Assembly: GCF_963693435.1 (NCBI RefSeq)
Contig: NZ_OY856306.1
Span: forward strand, 868,001 to 932,000
Length of the DNA: 64,000 bases
Reading direction: 5' to 3'
Source: Pasteurella atlantica
GTDB lineage: Bacteria; Pseudomonadota; Gammaproteobacteria; Enterobacterales; Pasteurellaceae
The translations under genes were made by a program, and so were the position numbers. The notes beneath the pieces are model-generated. The model did no database searches, had not been told where the DNA came from, and saw nothing but the letters and a program-made list of their open reading frames with translations. Shown here one piece after another: positions 7,958 to 17,577 of the stretch. How positions within the stretch are numbered: the first letter of the stretch is position 1; every line of letters begins with the position of its first letter.

Positions 7958-9765
7958 CTAGACGATATTAACTGTAATATCTGGATCTACAATTAACGCA
8001 TTCCCAGCCTCATCTGTATATTTCACATAGTCTTGCCCTGCGTGAGATTCTGTTTCAGCCTTGACAAAGTTACCTTCTAGATTAATTACATCGCCAGTCT
8101 TAGTACTATTAACATATACTTTATGACCATTCTGGTCGTTAGCAATGACATCTAAAACTGTATCAGCGATATTGATTGCAACATCATCTTCTAGTATATA
8201 AATATCTTTAAAAGTAGTACCAAGAATATTGTTGTTATTAGAGATAGTTGTAGGTTCATAAACATATAGTTTGTCAACTCCTCCATTACTTTCCATATCG
8301 ACAAACTGCTTAACCATTTCATTTTGATTGTCATATTCAAAAGTAGCAGTGAAATCTCTACTATCATTTTCTACATAATCTACAACTCTTTTAATTTGGA
8401 GACCCTGCTCATCATAGATGGAAGTAGCCGTATAATCGCTAGCATGATTTTGTGGATGATCTATGGTGTATTTAACCTCTTGACCCGCTTCATTGTATTC
8501 TTTATTCACAGTGAAGTTTCTACTTGTATTCTCTACATATTCTTGAATAATAGAAGTATTGAAACCTTGCTCATTGTATGTGTAAGAAGCAGTATAATCA
8601 TTATGACATTATCTTTGTAATCTACACTATATGTCGCTTTTTCTCCCTTGTCATTGAATGTAGCTACTGTAGAGTAGTCCTTATCATCACTATTTTTATA
8701 ATCCATATTAAGATCTGTTTGTTGACCATTACTATTATGTTTATAACTTATGGTGAAATCTCGACTATCATCTTTCATATAGTCTACGGTATATGACGTT
8801 CTTTGACCTAAATCATCATACGTATAAGTCGCATTGTAATCTTTCTTCTCACCTAGCGAGTAATCTACATTTCTCTTAATCATTGAACCTTTGTCATCAT
8901 ACTCAAAAGTTACAGTATAATCCCTATCATAGCCTTCTTTATAATCAAAAACTTGCTTAATAGGTTGACCTTGATCATTATATTTGGTGTTCACAGTAAA
9001 GTCTTTTTCATCTCCAATCTTATAGTCTACAACAACTCTACTTTGCTCACATTGAGCATTATATTCTTTTGTTGCAGTATAGTCTTTGGCATCACCAATT
9101 TTATAATCGACAACTCTCTCAATGATGTGTCCTTTACTATCAAATTCATTTGTTGCAGTTAAGTCTTTTTCGACACCAATTTTATAATCGATGATAGACT
9201 CAATATTTTCCCCCTTCTCATTGTATTTATTTGTAATGGTTTTATCGTTTTCATCGCCTATTGTGTAATCTACAACAGTTTCAATCACTTCACCCTTATC
9301 ATTATATTTATGAGAAAGAATATGATCTTGAGTATCATCAGGTTCAATATTCACAGTTTCTTTAAGGGCATTACCTTTATCATCAAATTCACGAGTGATA
9401 ATTTTATCTACCACACCATCATTGTTTAGGTCATATTCTGATTTTATAACATTGCCATCGGCATCAACTGTATCCGTACGACCGCTGATTGCCTTACCAT
9501 CAGAATATTTATCTACTTCATATTGGATCGTCTGTGTACCATCAGGATTATTAGTAATTGCACCTGTTTCTGTAGCAGTTACTCCACATCGTTCTACACT
9601 TGTATTTACAACAGAATCTTGTGTTCCATCATCATTACTATCTGTGTGAACAGTGGTAATTACAGTACCATCAGGCTTGGTAATCACTTCTGTAGTGGTG
9701 TCCGCAATACCATCTCCATCCTTATCTAATTCAGTGACTGTTGATACAGCGGAGAAGAGTGCGTA
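7958..9765 (-). pseudogene. Silent adhesin cassette C4 (frameshifted, no start codon)
   Basis: The module runs from the common head (ACT AGT TAC GCA... in place of ATG) to the tail ALIVDPDITVNIV. A frameshift near 8605 splits it: the 5' frame runs to 8533, and the sequence continues in another frame through 8509-7958. On both sides of the break the same repeat continues (DYKDN, then DYTASYTYNEQG in the shifted frame), so this is a single-base loss or gain in an otherwise intact repeat. Its repeats are of a distinct kind (VDYKIGDEKDFTVNTKYNDQGQ), with few canonical DxDxDG loops. The lesion would not stop it from serving as a sequence donor on either side. Confidence 0.75.
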
Positions 9766-9967
9766 ACTAGTTGATTTAATTTCATTTTATTAAAATAAAA
9801 AATTAACTGTAAGTCCCTTTTCTCTCTCTAAAATGACACTATTTTGGGAGAATAATCGTATTAAAAATAAATGGAAAAAATACTTAGATTTAAAGAAATA
9901 ATCAGTATAAATTTAAATATCAAACGCCCTATCATTAGAATATCTCATCCAAATGGATGATTATCTA
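9766..9967. other. Head-to-head spacer between C4 and C5, left part
   Basis: It appears identical by eye to 231-432, including the palindrome TCATCCAAATGGATGA (9945-9960), and it is interrupted by IS630 at the same base. This and the right-hand part (10880-11035) show that the whole spacer with its IS was duplicated at an exact distance of 9535 bp. Confidence 0.65.
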
Positions 9968-10025
9968 TAGCAAAAGTAAAATTATATGGCATAATATAAA
10001 CTACCAACTATTTAAGGTATAAAAT

Positions 10026-10388
10026 ATGAGCTATTCATTAGATTTCCGCCGAAAAGTATTTGAAATAAAGGCGAAGAAAGGTTTAACCTTTGAAGAAACA
10101 AGTCAATATTTTAATATTGGTATCAGAACGTTGTTCCGTTGGAAAAAGAAAATTGAGCCTTGTACAACTCGTAATAAGCCTGCAACAAAGATTGATATGG
10201 ACGCATTACTCAAAGATGTTGAGTTATATCCTGATGCTTATCAGTATGAAAGAGCGGAACGTTTTGGTGTAACTCAAAGGGCAATTGGTTTTGCCCTTAA
10301 ACGATTGGGTATTAGCTATAAAAAAAACACTAAAACATCCCAAAGCAAACGAAGATGCTCGTATCAAATTTCAGGAAAAAATGAATGA
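10026..10388 (+). CDS. IS630-family transposase, N-terminal frame (OrfA), copy 2
   Basis: The translation is identical to that of the frame at 491-853. It is the helix-turn-helix half of the transposase, overlapping the catalytic frame in the +1 register around the A-run at about 10321-10328. Confidence 0.85.
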   Translation: MSYSLDFRRKVFEIKAKKGLTFEETSQYFNIGIRTLFRWKKKIEPCTTRNKPATKIDMDALLKDVELYPDAYQYERAERFGVTQRAIGFALKRLGISYKKNTKTSQSKRRCSYQISGKNE

Positions 10389-10866
10389 TTTTTCTAAGCA
10401 AGGAAAAACAATTATTTACTTAGATGAAAGTGGCTTTGCAAAAGATATGCCTAGAACACATGGCTATTGTAGGAAAGGACAGCGATGTTATGGACATCAA
10501 GATTGGCATGCAAAAGGGCGAATTAATGTGATTGGTGCAATTATAGGTTTTACTTTTCTAACGGTATCCTTATTTGAAGGCAATATTAATTCAGACACGT
10601 TTTATGCTTGGCTAAAACAGGATTTATTACCTAAAGTGAAACCTGATTCTGTTTTAGTGATGGATAATGCGACGTTTCATAAACGTCAGGATATGATAAC
10701 AGCTATCCAAGATAAAGGTATAATTTTAGAATTTCTTCCACCTTATAGTCCTGACTTGAATCCCATTGAAAAAAAGTGGGCTCAAGCCAAGTCTATTAGG
10801 AAGAAGTTAAGATGTGATGATATTGACTTTTTATTTCAGGAATATTTTAACTATGTCAAATTATAA
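10285..10866 (+). CDS. IS630-family transposase, catalytic frame (OrfB), copy 2
   Basis: The translation is identical to that of 750-1331, with the same DDE motifs (IIYLDESGFAKD, VLVMDNATFHK, PYSPDLNPIE). It needs fusion to OrfA for a full-length enzyme. Confidence 0.88.
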   Translation: MVLPLNDWVLAIKKTLKHPKANEDARIKFQEKMNDFSKQGKTIIYLDESGFAKDMPRTHGYCRKGQRCYGHQDWHAKGRINVIGAIIGFTFLTVSLFEGNINSDTFYAWLKQDLLPKVKPDSVLVMDNATFHKRQDMITAIQDKGIILEFLPPYSPDLNPIEKKWAQAKSIRKKLRCDDIDFLFQEYFNYVKL

Positions 10867-11035
10867 TACTTTAGATATAAATCATTAAAATCCATAAATG
10901 ACATTAAAATAGTAAAAATTCTACGTATTATTATTTTTAAAACTCCTTTAAAAAAGTATATTTTTTACACAAAAATGTACAGCCTACATATTTTAATACT
11001 GCAATTAAACAAAACTTAAAAACATAGTTAAATCA

Positions 11036-12469
11036 ATGCGTTACAACCTATCCTCCGCTGTATCAACAGTCACTGAACTAGACAAGGATGGAGACGGTAT
11101 TGCAGACACTACTACAGAAGTGATAACTAAACCTGATGGTACGGTAGTTACTAAGGCTTATACTGATAGTAATGATGATGGAACACAAGATTCTATTGTG
11201 AAAACAACCCAAAATGCTAAACCTCAGGGTGGAGTAACAACAGAAACAGGAACAATTACTCATAACAGTGATGGCACTCAAACTATTAAGTATGAAGTAG
11301 ATCCTTATTCTCTGGGTCATGTATCATCTGCTCATACTGATACCATTGATGCTAAAGGCAATGTAATTAAATCAGAAGAAGATTACACCAATAATGGAAT
11401 AATAAATAGAACGGTCAGTTATGAGTATGATGAGAATGGAAAAGTGACTAAATCTGAATATGATTATAATAATGATGGTTTACCTAATTTAGTTTTGACA
11501 TGGGAACACAAAGATGGTGGATTGTATCAGTATTACGATAGAGATATGAATGGTACAACAGAAACAACATACTTCTCCCAAGATTCTGATGATAAACATA
11601 TTTTGAAAAGAACTCCTGTAGATAATCCTGATGGTTTTACTTTAATAAGAGAATATTCTTATAATGAACTTGGTCAAGAATCTGAGGTAGTGTTCAAAAA
11701 AGGTGATGATAAACCTATTCACACAGAGTTCTATAAATATAATAATAAAGGACACATTATTGAAACTAAAATTGATAAAGGCAATGACGGAAGTATTGAT
11801 ACGATTATTCATGCTGAATACGATAATGACAATAAACATCATAAACTCAAAGAACTTATTGATTCAGATGCAAATGGAAGTACTGATGTCGTGAAGGAAT
11901 ACAGTTACAATGAGAGGGATTTAGTAAGTGAAATTCGCACGGACAGTGATAATGATGGAACTTTTGAGAAAGTAGAAAATTTCACTTATAATGATGTTGG
12001 AACTGTGGATGTTTATTCTCAACGTATAGATGGCAATGTTAGTGTTGATTATAAAAAATATTATGACTACAAAATAGCTGAGAATAGAGAATTACAGATT
12101 GGAATAAAGAAAACAGTAGCTACCGATATCGATAACGATGGACATTGTGATATTATATGGACATATGATGATTTTGTGCTTGTTGAATCAGATAAGTATG
12201 ATATTACTGGTCTTAGAGATATCAGCTTCCAAAAAAATGATATGAGCCTCACTATCTCTGATGACATACTAGACAAAGTCGCTAATGGTACAAGCAATCA
12301 TAAAATGATTATTAATGGTGCTCAATCAGGTGATAAACTACACCTAGACGGAAACTTCACCAAAACCGCTGAAACCGAAGCTCATGGTAGTCAAGACTAT
12401 GTGAAATACACGGATGAGGCTGGAAATGCGTTAATTGTAGATCCTGATATCACGGTAGATATTATCTAG
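11036..12469 (+). CDS. Silent adhesin cassette C5 (C-terminal module)
   Basis: The frame of 477 residues starts at an ATG in the head (MRYNLSSAVSTVTELDKDGD) without a Shine-Dalgarno. It is the closest relative of C1: the first 300 or so residues and the tail differ only at scattered positions, while the stretch before the tail (about residues 310-400) is more diverged. This looks mosaic. The repeats are YD/DxDxDG units, and the tail is SGDKLHLDGNFTKTAETE... ALIVDPDITVDII. An uptake signal (ACAAGCGGTAAGATG) and the conserved hairpin follow. Confidence 0.75.
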   Translation: MRYNLSSAVSTVTELDKDGDGIADTTTEVITKPDGTVVTKAYTDSNDDGTQDSIVKTTQNAKPQGGVTTETGTITHNSDGTQTIKYEVDPYSLGHVSSAHTDTIDAKGNVIKSEEDYTNNGIINRTVSYEYDENGKVTKSEYDYNNDGLPNLVLTWEHKDGGLYQYYDRDMNGTTETTYFSQDSDDKHILKRTPVDNPDGFTLIREYSYNELGQESEVVFKKGDDKPIHTEFYKYNNKGHIIETKIDKGNDGSIDTIIHAEYDNDNKHHKLKELIDSDANGSTDVVKEYSYNERDLVSEIRTDSDNDGTFEKVENFTYNDVGTVDVYSQRIDGNVSVDYKKYYDYKIAENRELQIGIKKTVATDIDNDGHCDIIWTYDDFVLVESDKYDITGLRDISFQKNDMSLTISDDILDKVANGTSNHKMIINGAQSGDKLHLDGNFTKTAETEAHGSQDYVKYTDEAGNALIVDPDITVDII

Positions 12470-12554
12470 TTTGATGATGCCAAATTCGCCTTAAACAAGC
12501 GGTAAGATGTTTATCATATTTTGCAAGTTTGTTTGAGGTTGAATAAGAAAATTT

Positions 12555-12589
12555 AAAACCTGTATTGTTTTTGGCAATACAGGTTTTTT
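12555..12589. terminator. Conserved cassette terminator after C5
   Basis: The stem AAAACCTGTATTG / CAATACAGGTTTT is followed by extra T residues, as after the other cassettes. Confidence 0.8.
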
Positions 12590-12668
12590 GCATTAGTGAA
12601 TTAGGTAACCACATTTTTCGAAAACCTAGGTAAAACAGAGAATTTTAGTGGCTAGATTTATTGTGAAT

Positions 12669-12697
12669 TTGACATAAATAAATTATAGATATATGAT
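12669..12697 (+). promoter_or_regulatory. Promoter of the DinJ/YoeB-like operon
   Basis: TTGACA at 12669-12674 and TATGAT at 12692-12697 are separated by exactly 17 bp and lie about 50 bp upstream of the antitoxin start. A TGATACA...GTGATACAC repeat overlaps and follows the -10 and is a likely operator. Confidence 0.7.
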
Positions 12698-12747
12698 ACA
12701 ACTGTGATACACAATTTAATCTATTTTAATATAAAGTGAGAGAAAAA

Positions 12748-12987
12748 ATGAGTAAAGTAGGAATGCATTTTAGAGTGGATGAGCAATTGCGGAATAGCTT
12801 TGCATCAAAGTGCCAAAGTCAGGATATCCCTGTCAGCGTGGTTCTTCGAGAACTAATGAAAAGTTATTTAAACAATGGTTCAACCGATAATTATGATGCT
12901 GATTTTTATGCTCATATTGATAAGGCATTGCAATCGCCAATATTGAATATAAGTGAAGATGAACTATTTACTCGTCTGCGGAGTTAA
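12748..12987 (+). CDS. DinJ/RelB-like antitoxin
   Basis: The protein has 79 residues from the ATG at 12748, preceded by GTGAGAGA as a ribosome binding site; a GTG twelve bases upstream is the alternative start. MSKVGMHFRVDEQLRNSFAS is a ribbon-helix-helix motif and ILNISEDELFTRL is an acidic toxin-binding tail, as in DinJ/RelB proteins. The toxin gene starts four bases behind the stop codon. The pair lies in the tail-to-tail gap between C5 and C6. Confidence 0.85.
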   Translation: MSKVGMHFRVDEQLRNSFASKCQSQDIPVSVVLRELMKSYLNNGSTDNYDADFYAHIDKALQSPILNISEDELFTRLRS

Positions 12988-12990
12988 AAT

Positions 12991-13290
12991 ATGTATCAGC
13001 TAAAAGTAACGGATAAATTTAATGCTGATTTAGATAAAATAGAAAAAACCAATAAGAAATTACTACGAAAAATAGATAATTTACTTATTGATACAAAACA
13101 AAATCCACGTACAGGCATAGGAAAGCCCGAACGTTTAAAATACTATAGTACTCGTGAAATATATTCTCGCAGGATTGACCGAGAACACCGACTTGTTTAC
13201 GAAATTTTAGAAGATAAAACTATTGTGATTTTACTGACAGCATTTGGGCATTACAGTAGCAATTCTAAATATATAGCAAAGATAGTATAA
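12991..13290 (+). CDS. Txe/YoeB-family toxin
   Basis: This is a 99-residue RelE-superfamily toxin of the Txe/YoeB type. Diagnostic stretches are DLDKIEKTNKKLLRKIDNLL, then NPRTGIGKPERLKYY and SRRIDREHRLVYEI, which mirror the family pattern GIGKPE-LK and RRI-EHRLVY with its catalytic Glu/Arg/His set. The family cleaves mRNA on ribosomes. It is co-transcribed with the antitoxin upstream and followed by its own hairpin terminator. Confidence 0.9.
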   Translation: MYQLKVTDKFNADLDKIEKTNKKLLRKIDNLLIDTKQNPRTGIGKPERLKYYSTREIYSRRIDREHRLVYEILEDKTIVILLTAFGHYSSNSKYIAKIV

Positions 13291-13326
13291 AGTGGCATAA
13301 TAAAATAATTCTGTGCCACTTTGTTT
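13289..13326 (+). terminator. Terminator of the YoeB-like operon
   Basis: The stem AAAGTGGCA / TGCCACTTT is followed by TGTTTT directly behind the toxin stop codon. Confidence 0.7.
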
Positions 13327-13360
13327 TAGATTATTTCGTAATGAGAGAGGAGGAATTGTT

Positions 13361-13385
13361 ATGTCAAATTATAATGCTATTGCTA
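13361..13385 (+). mobile_element. Solo right end of an IS630-family element
   Basis: The sequence TATGTCAAATTATAATGCTA and what follows repeats the 3' end of the IS630 transposase (reading YVKL then stop) and its terminal repeat. Its outer end reads TAGCAATAGCATTATAATTT in reverse complement, like the left end of the intact element. The rest of the element is gone. Confidence 0.6.
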
Positions 13386-13415
13386 TAATTAGTATTCAAA
13401 AATTTGAGATGATTA

Positions 13416-13450
13416 AAAACCTGTATTGCTAAAAACAATACAGGTTTTTT
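13416..13450. terminator. Conserved cassette terminator at the C6 tail
   Basis: The stem is AAACCTGTATTG / CAATACAGGTTT. It serves cassette C6, which is read leftwards. An uptake signal (ACCGCTTGT) lies between it and the C6 stop codon. Confidence 0.75.
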
Positions 13451-13533
13451 ATTGTCTAATTCAACCTCAAACAAAGTTGCAAATTTTTAGAAAAATCTTA
13501 CCGCTTGTTTAAGTTTAACTTGCTGTTATCAAA

Positions 13534-15528
13534 TTAGATAATATCTACCGTGATATCGGGATCGACGATCAACGCATTTCCAGCTTCATCAGTATACTTC
13601 ACATAGTCTTGACCGCTATGAGATTCTGTTTCAGCGGTTTTGGTGAAGTTTCCGTCTAGATGTAGTTGATCACCAGACTTTTTACTATTTACAATCACTT
13701 TATGACTATTATCATCATTGGCAATTTTGTCTAGTACATCATCGGAGATGGTGATTGAAATATTATCTTTTTGGAAGTAGATATTTTGAAGTCCTATAAA
13801 GCTTTCCTGAATAGGAGTCTCAACATCAGTATACACAAATAATTGGTCGATAGTTCCATCAGCCTTTAGATCTCTTGCTAATGTATTTTGTATTTCACCA
13901 TCATATGATTTGAATTCTATTTTATCTAAAACACCATCTCCATTTGTATCATAACTAATTTTACTTTGTTGAGTATATTGATTATACTCATAAAATTCAA
14001 TTTTATCTATTGAACCATCATTGTCTACATCGTAACTTCGTTTGGATATGATCCCCTTAGAATTATATTCTTTATATTGTATTTCCTCAATTGTACCATC
14101 TCCAGCCCTATCTATGTGTATTATATCATTTTGACCAGACCTGTTATATTCATAAGTATATATAACATCAGCTGTACCATCTGCATCTTTATCATAAACA
14201 TTTTCTATTCTTTGCCCTTTAACATTATATTTATAGGTGTGTATGGAATCAATTATACCATCACCTCCTCTATCAATAGATTCTTTTATCAGTAAATTCT
14301 TATCGTCATACTCCTTAGTAACAACTTTATCAATTAAACCATCTATACCTCTATCAAAAGTGACTTTTTCCATATTTCCTTTATCGTTATATTCATAAGT
14401 ATATAAACGATCATATGTGCCATTACTATCATCATCTATGATTTGTTGCTGTAATAACCCCTTATCATCATAGTTTCTATAGATAGTTTGATCAGATACC
14501 CCATTATGTTCTCTGTCCCTTTTAATCATAACTAAATTACCATAAATATCATACTCATTTTCAGTGGCACTATCTATTTTACCATCATTGTCTTTATCGA
14601 TACTCGCTTTAGTTAGCTGATTTTTAGCATTAAACTCATTGATGGTAGAGCGGTCAACTGTACCATCTGCATCAAGGTCTGTTGATACTTTAGTCGCATT
14701 GCCTTTTTCATCAAATTCACGAGTAATGATTTGATCTACTTTTCCATCAGCATCTAAGTCAATGTCTGTTTCAACAGCATTACCCTGCTCATCGAATTTG
14801 TTAGTGTTAATGACTTCAGGTTTACCGTCTGCATTTTTATCAATGTTTTCAACCGTGTTATTACCGAGTTTATCAAACTCACGTGTAGTGATACTGTCCG
14901 TTGTACCATCATTATTCACATCGTATTCTGATTTAAGCACATTACCGTCTTTATCTAACGTATCGGTTCTACCACTGATAGCTTTTCCATTCGAGTATTT
15001 ATCTACGTCATAGTCGATGACCATATTACCATCTTCATTTTCAGTGATTTTACCTGTTTCTGTCGTCACTGTTTTGTTTGGATGTTCAATAGTTACAACC
15101 ACTTCATCAAGTGCACCTTCATCATCAGTATTTACAAATTCTTTAGTGATTTTGGTGCCATCTCTTTCTGTGATAGATTCAGTCACGGTTTCAAAGGTTC
15201 CATCATGGTCTTTATCGACTGAAATAATGGTTCTGTCAGGTTTACCATCTTGGTTTTCATCAATGTAAGTTGTTTCAACAATTTCGCCTGTAATGGCATC
15301 TTTTGTGGTCACAATTACTTTTTCAGGTGTATCGTTGCCATCCATATCAACAGTAGTTCTGCTGATATCAACAGTACCATCGTCATCCAAATCTTTAGCA
15401 ACTGTGACAGTATCAACTTTACCATCTCCATCTGTATCTAACTCAGTTTTTATCACCTCAGGAGTACCGTCTGCATCTGCGTCGTTTTCAGTGACTGTTG
15501 ATACAGCGGAGGATAGGTTGTAACACAT
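13534..15528 (-). CDS. Silent adhesin cassette C6 (C-terminal module)
   Basis: The longest cassette, at 664 residues, has an ATG in the head (MCYNLSSAVSTVTENDADAD) and no Shine-Dalgarno. Roughly the first 300 residues are nearly the same as in cassette C10 and begin like C0. After that the two diverge into different repeat sets before sharing the tail. The body is a regular series of about 27-residue units of the form D-x-D-x-DG-x-x-D followed by EYN/EYD-x-x-GQ. The tail is the common one (SGDQLHLDGNFTKTAETESH... DITVDII). Confidence 0.75.
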   Translation of the reverse strand: MCYNLSSAVSTVTENDADADGTPEVIKTELDTDGDGKVDTVTVAKDLDDDGTVDISRTTVDMDGNDTPEKVIVTTKDAITGEIVETTYIDENQDGKPDRTIISVDKDHDGTFETVTESITERDGTKITKEFVNTDDEGALDEVVVTIEHPNKTVTTETGKITENEDGNMVIDYDVDKYSNGKAISGRTDTLDKDGNVLKSEYDVNNDGTTDSITTREFDKLGNNTVENIDKNADGKPEVINTNKFDEQGNAVETDIDLDADGKVDQIITREFDEKGNATKVSTDLDADGTVDRSTINEFNAKNQLTKASIDKDNDGKIDSATENEYDIYGNLVMIKRDREHNGVSDQTIYRNYDDKGLLQQQIIDDDSNGTYDRLYTYEYNDKGNMEKVTFDRGIDGLIDKVVTKEYDDKNLLIKESIDRGGDGIIDSIHTYKYNVKGQRIENVYDKDADGTADVIYTYEYNRSGQNDIIHIDRAGDGTIEEIQYKEYNSKGIISKRSYDVDNDGSIDKIEFYEYNQYTQQSKISYDTNGDGVLDKIEFKSYDGEIQNTLARDLKADGTIDQLFVYTDVETPIQESFIGLQNIYFQKDNISITISDDVLDKIANDDNSHKVIVNSKKSGDQLHLDGNFTKTAETESHSGQDYVKYTDEAGNALIVDPDITVDII

Positions 15529-15880
15529 TGATTTAACTATGTTTTTAAGTTTTGTTTAATTGCAGTATTAAAATATGTAGGCTGTACATTTTTGTGTAAA
15601 AAATATCCTTTTAAAGGCGTTTTCTTGATTAATAAAAATCAGAATTTTTATTCTTTTAGTGTCGTTTATGAATTTGAATTTTTTAGATAATCATCCATTT
15701 GGATGAAATATTTTAATGATAGGGAGTTTGATATTTAAATTTATACGGATTATTTCTTCAAATCTAAGTATTTTTTCCATTTATTTTTAATACGATTATT
15801 CTCCCAAAATAGTGTCATTTTAGAGAGAGAAAAGGGACTTACAGTTAATTTTAAGCTTTAAATAAAATGCAATTAAATCA
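15529..15880. other. Head-to-head spacer between C6 and C7
   Basis: This is an uninterrupted copy of the conserved spacer with the intact palindrome TCATCCATTTGGATGA at 15691-15706. No gene is seen. Confidence 0.6.
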
Positions 15881-17389
15881 ATATGTTACAACCTGTCCTC
15901 CGCTGTATCAACAGTCACTGAACTAGACAAGGATGGAGACGGTATTGCAGACACCACAACTATCAAGAAGACAGATACTGATGAAAATGGAAAAAATATT
16001 GATATAGTAACGGTACTTGAAGATACTGATGATGATGGAACGCCTGACACAATAACCAACACTATTGTTGATAAGCATAATCAAACTACTGTTGAGAAAG
16101 GTACAGTTTTATCTAGTGAAGAAGGTATAATCACGGTTAAGTTTGACGTAGATAAATTTGATGATGGAAAAGGTATTTCAGGACGTACTGATAGAATAAC
16201 TCGTGATGGTAAAGGAGAAGTGCTAGATTCTTCATTTGATTTTTATGATGATGGAACACAGGATAAAAAAATAAGTTATGAATACAATGATGATGGTACT
16301 ATTAAACAGGAATATATTGATCTTAATGTAGATGGTGTTCCTGAAGAATTAATCTCTTATGAATATAAAGATGGTGAGCTTTATAAAAAAACGAAAACCG
16401 TAGGAGGTGATGTTTCATCTGAAATGTATGTATATAATGATGATGGCACATTGCATAAAGTATTTTATGATAAAGATAATAATGGGGTGCCAGAATCATC
16501 AAAAACTTATACCTATTATGAGGGTAGTGAAAATATTAAAACAGTATCTAGTGATAATAATAATGATGGGAAACCAGAAAAAGTCGAAACTTTTGAATAT
16601 GATGCTAACAATTATGTTACTAAAGCGATTACTGATACTGATGGTGATGGACAACCTAATAAGATTGTAAGCTATGAAGTGGATTCCAAAGGACGTACCG
16701 TTAAGATGTATGAAGATTTGGATGGTGATGCACAACCTGAAAAGTTAACAAAATATGAATATAATGACCATAATCAATATGTAGTGAGAAATCATTATTC
16801 TCTTAATGAAAATGGTGAAGAGACTCATACAAATATTGTTAAAAAGGAATATGATGAACAAGGACGTACGATTAAAGTTGAAAATAATATATTATCTAGT
16901 GATACTATAGCTATTAATAACTTTGAATATAATCAATTTGATCAAAATACTAAAAATGTAACAATGATAAAGAGAGATGCGAGTAATGAAGATTCTACTT
17001 TTACGATGCACTCGGAACAAGAGCGTTTTTATAATAGTGCTCACGAACTATCATATATCGGTAGAGATTTAGCTGAAGTTGATGGGCACTATGACTGGCT
17101 ATTTACATATGAAGATTTCTCATTACCTAAGGATGAAGTATTTAAAGGATTAAGTAAACTATGGATTCAGACTGATGATGTTCTCACAATTTCTGAAGAA
17201 GCATTAGACTCAATATCTAATAATTCTGGTCATAAATTGTATATTTATAATAAATACTATTCGACTCATGCTGATTCAGCAAGTGTTAGTTTAGAAGGTA
17301 ACTTTACTAAGACTGGAGCGGGAGTATATACTGATGAGGCTGGAAATGCATTAATTGTAGATCCAGATATTACAGTTAATATCGTCTAG
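15881..17389 (+). CDS. Silent adhesin cassette C7 (ATA in place of start)
   Basis: The frame is open for 502 codons from the head (ATA TGT TAC AAC CTG TCC TCC GCT...) to DITVNIV; an internal start would be needed for translation. It begins like C1 and C5 (TELDKDGDGIADTTT) but soon becomes unique, with repeats such as EYNDDGTIKQEYIDLNVDGV and DTDGDGQPNKIVSYE. The tail is shortened (SLEGNFTKTGAGVYTDEAGN ... VDPDITVNIV). An uptake signal and the conserved terminator follow. Confidence 0.72.
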   Translation: MCYNLSSAVSTVTELDKDGDGIADTTTIKKTDTDENGKNIDIVTVLEDTDDDGTPDTITNTIVDKHNQTTVEKGTVLSSEEGIITVKFDVDKFDDGKGISGRTDRITRDGKGEVLDSSFDFYDDGTQDKKISYEYNDDGTIKQEYIDLNVDGVPEELISYEYKDGELYKKTKTVGGDVSSEMYVYNDDGTLHKVFYDKDNNGVPESSKTYTYYEGSENIKTVSSDNNNDGKPEKVETFEYDANNYVTKAITDTDGDGQPNKIVSYEVDSKGRTVKMYEDLDGDAQPEKLTKYEYNDHNQYVVRNHYSLNENGEETHTNIVKKEYDEQGRTIKVENNILSSDTIAINNFEYNQFDQNTKNVTMIKRDASNEDSTFTMHSEQERFYNSAHELSYIGRDLAEVDGHYDWLFTYEDFSLPKDEVFKGLSKLWIQTDDVLTISEEALDSISNNSGHKLYIYNKYYSTHADSASVSLEGNFTKTGAGVYTDEAGNALIVDPDITVNIV

Positions 17390-17468
17390 ATAATTACTAT
17401 TCGCCTTAAACAAGCGGTAAGATGTTTAGAATATTTTGCAACTTTATTTAGGGTTGAATAAAAAAATT

Positions 17469-17503
17469 AAAACCTGTATTGTTTTGGCAATACAGGTTTT
17501 TTT
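17469..17503. terminator. Conserved cassette terminator after C7
   Basis: The stem AAAACCTGTATTG / CAATACAGGTTTT is followed by TTT. Confidence 0.8.
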
Positions 17504-17577
17504 ACTCACCAACTCGTTTCTGCTTTAGCTCAAATCATATTCTGTTTGTTAATCAAGCCATTTAATTTAATCTTAAA

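Larger units (their letters stand above)
9968..10877 (+). mobile_element. IS630-family insertion sequence, copy 2 (910 bp)
   Basis: This appears identical to the element at 433-1342 and is also flanked by TA. Because the flanks on both sides match those of copy 1 too, this is a copy made by duplication or gene conversion of the spacer and not a second independent insertion. Confidence 0.9.
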
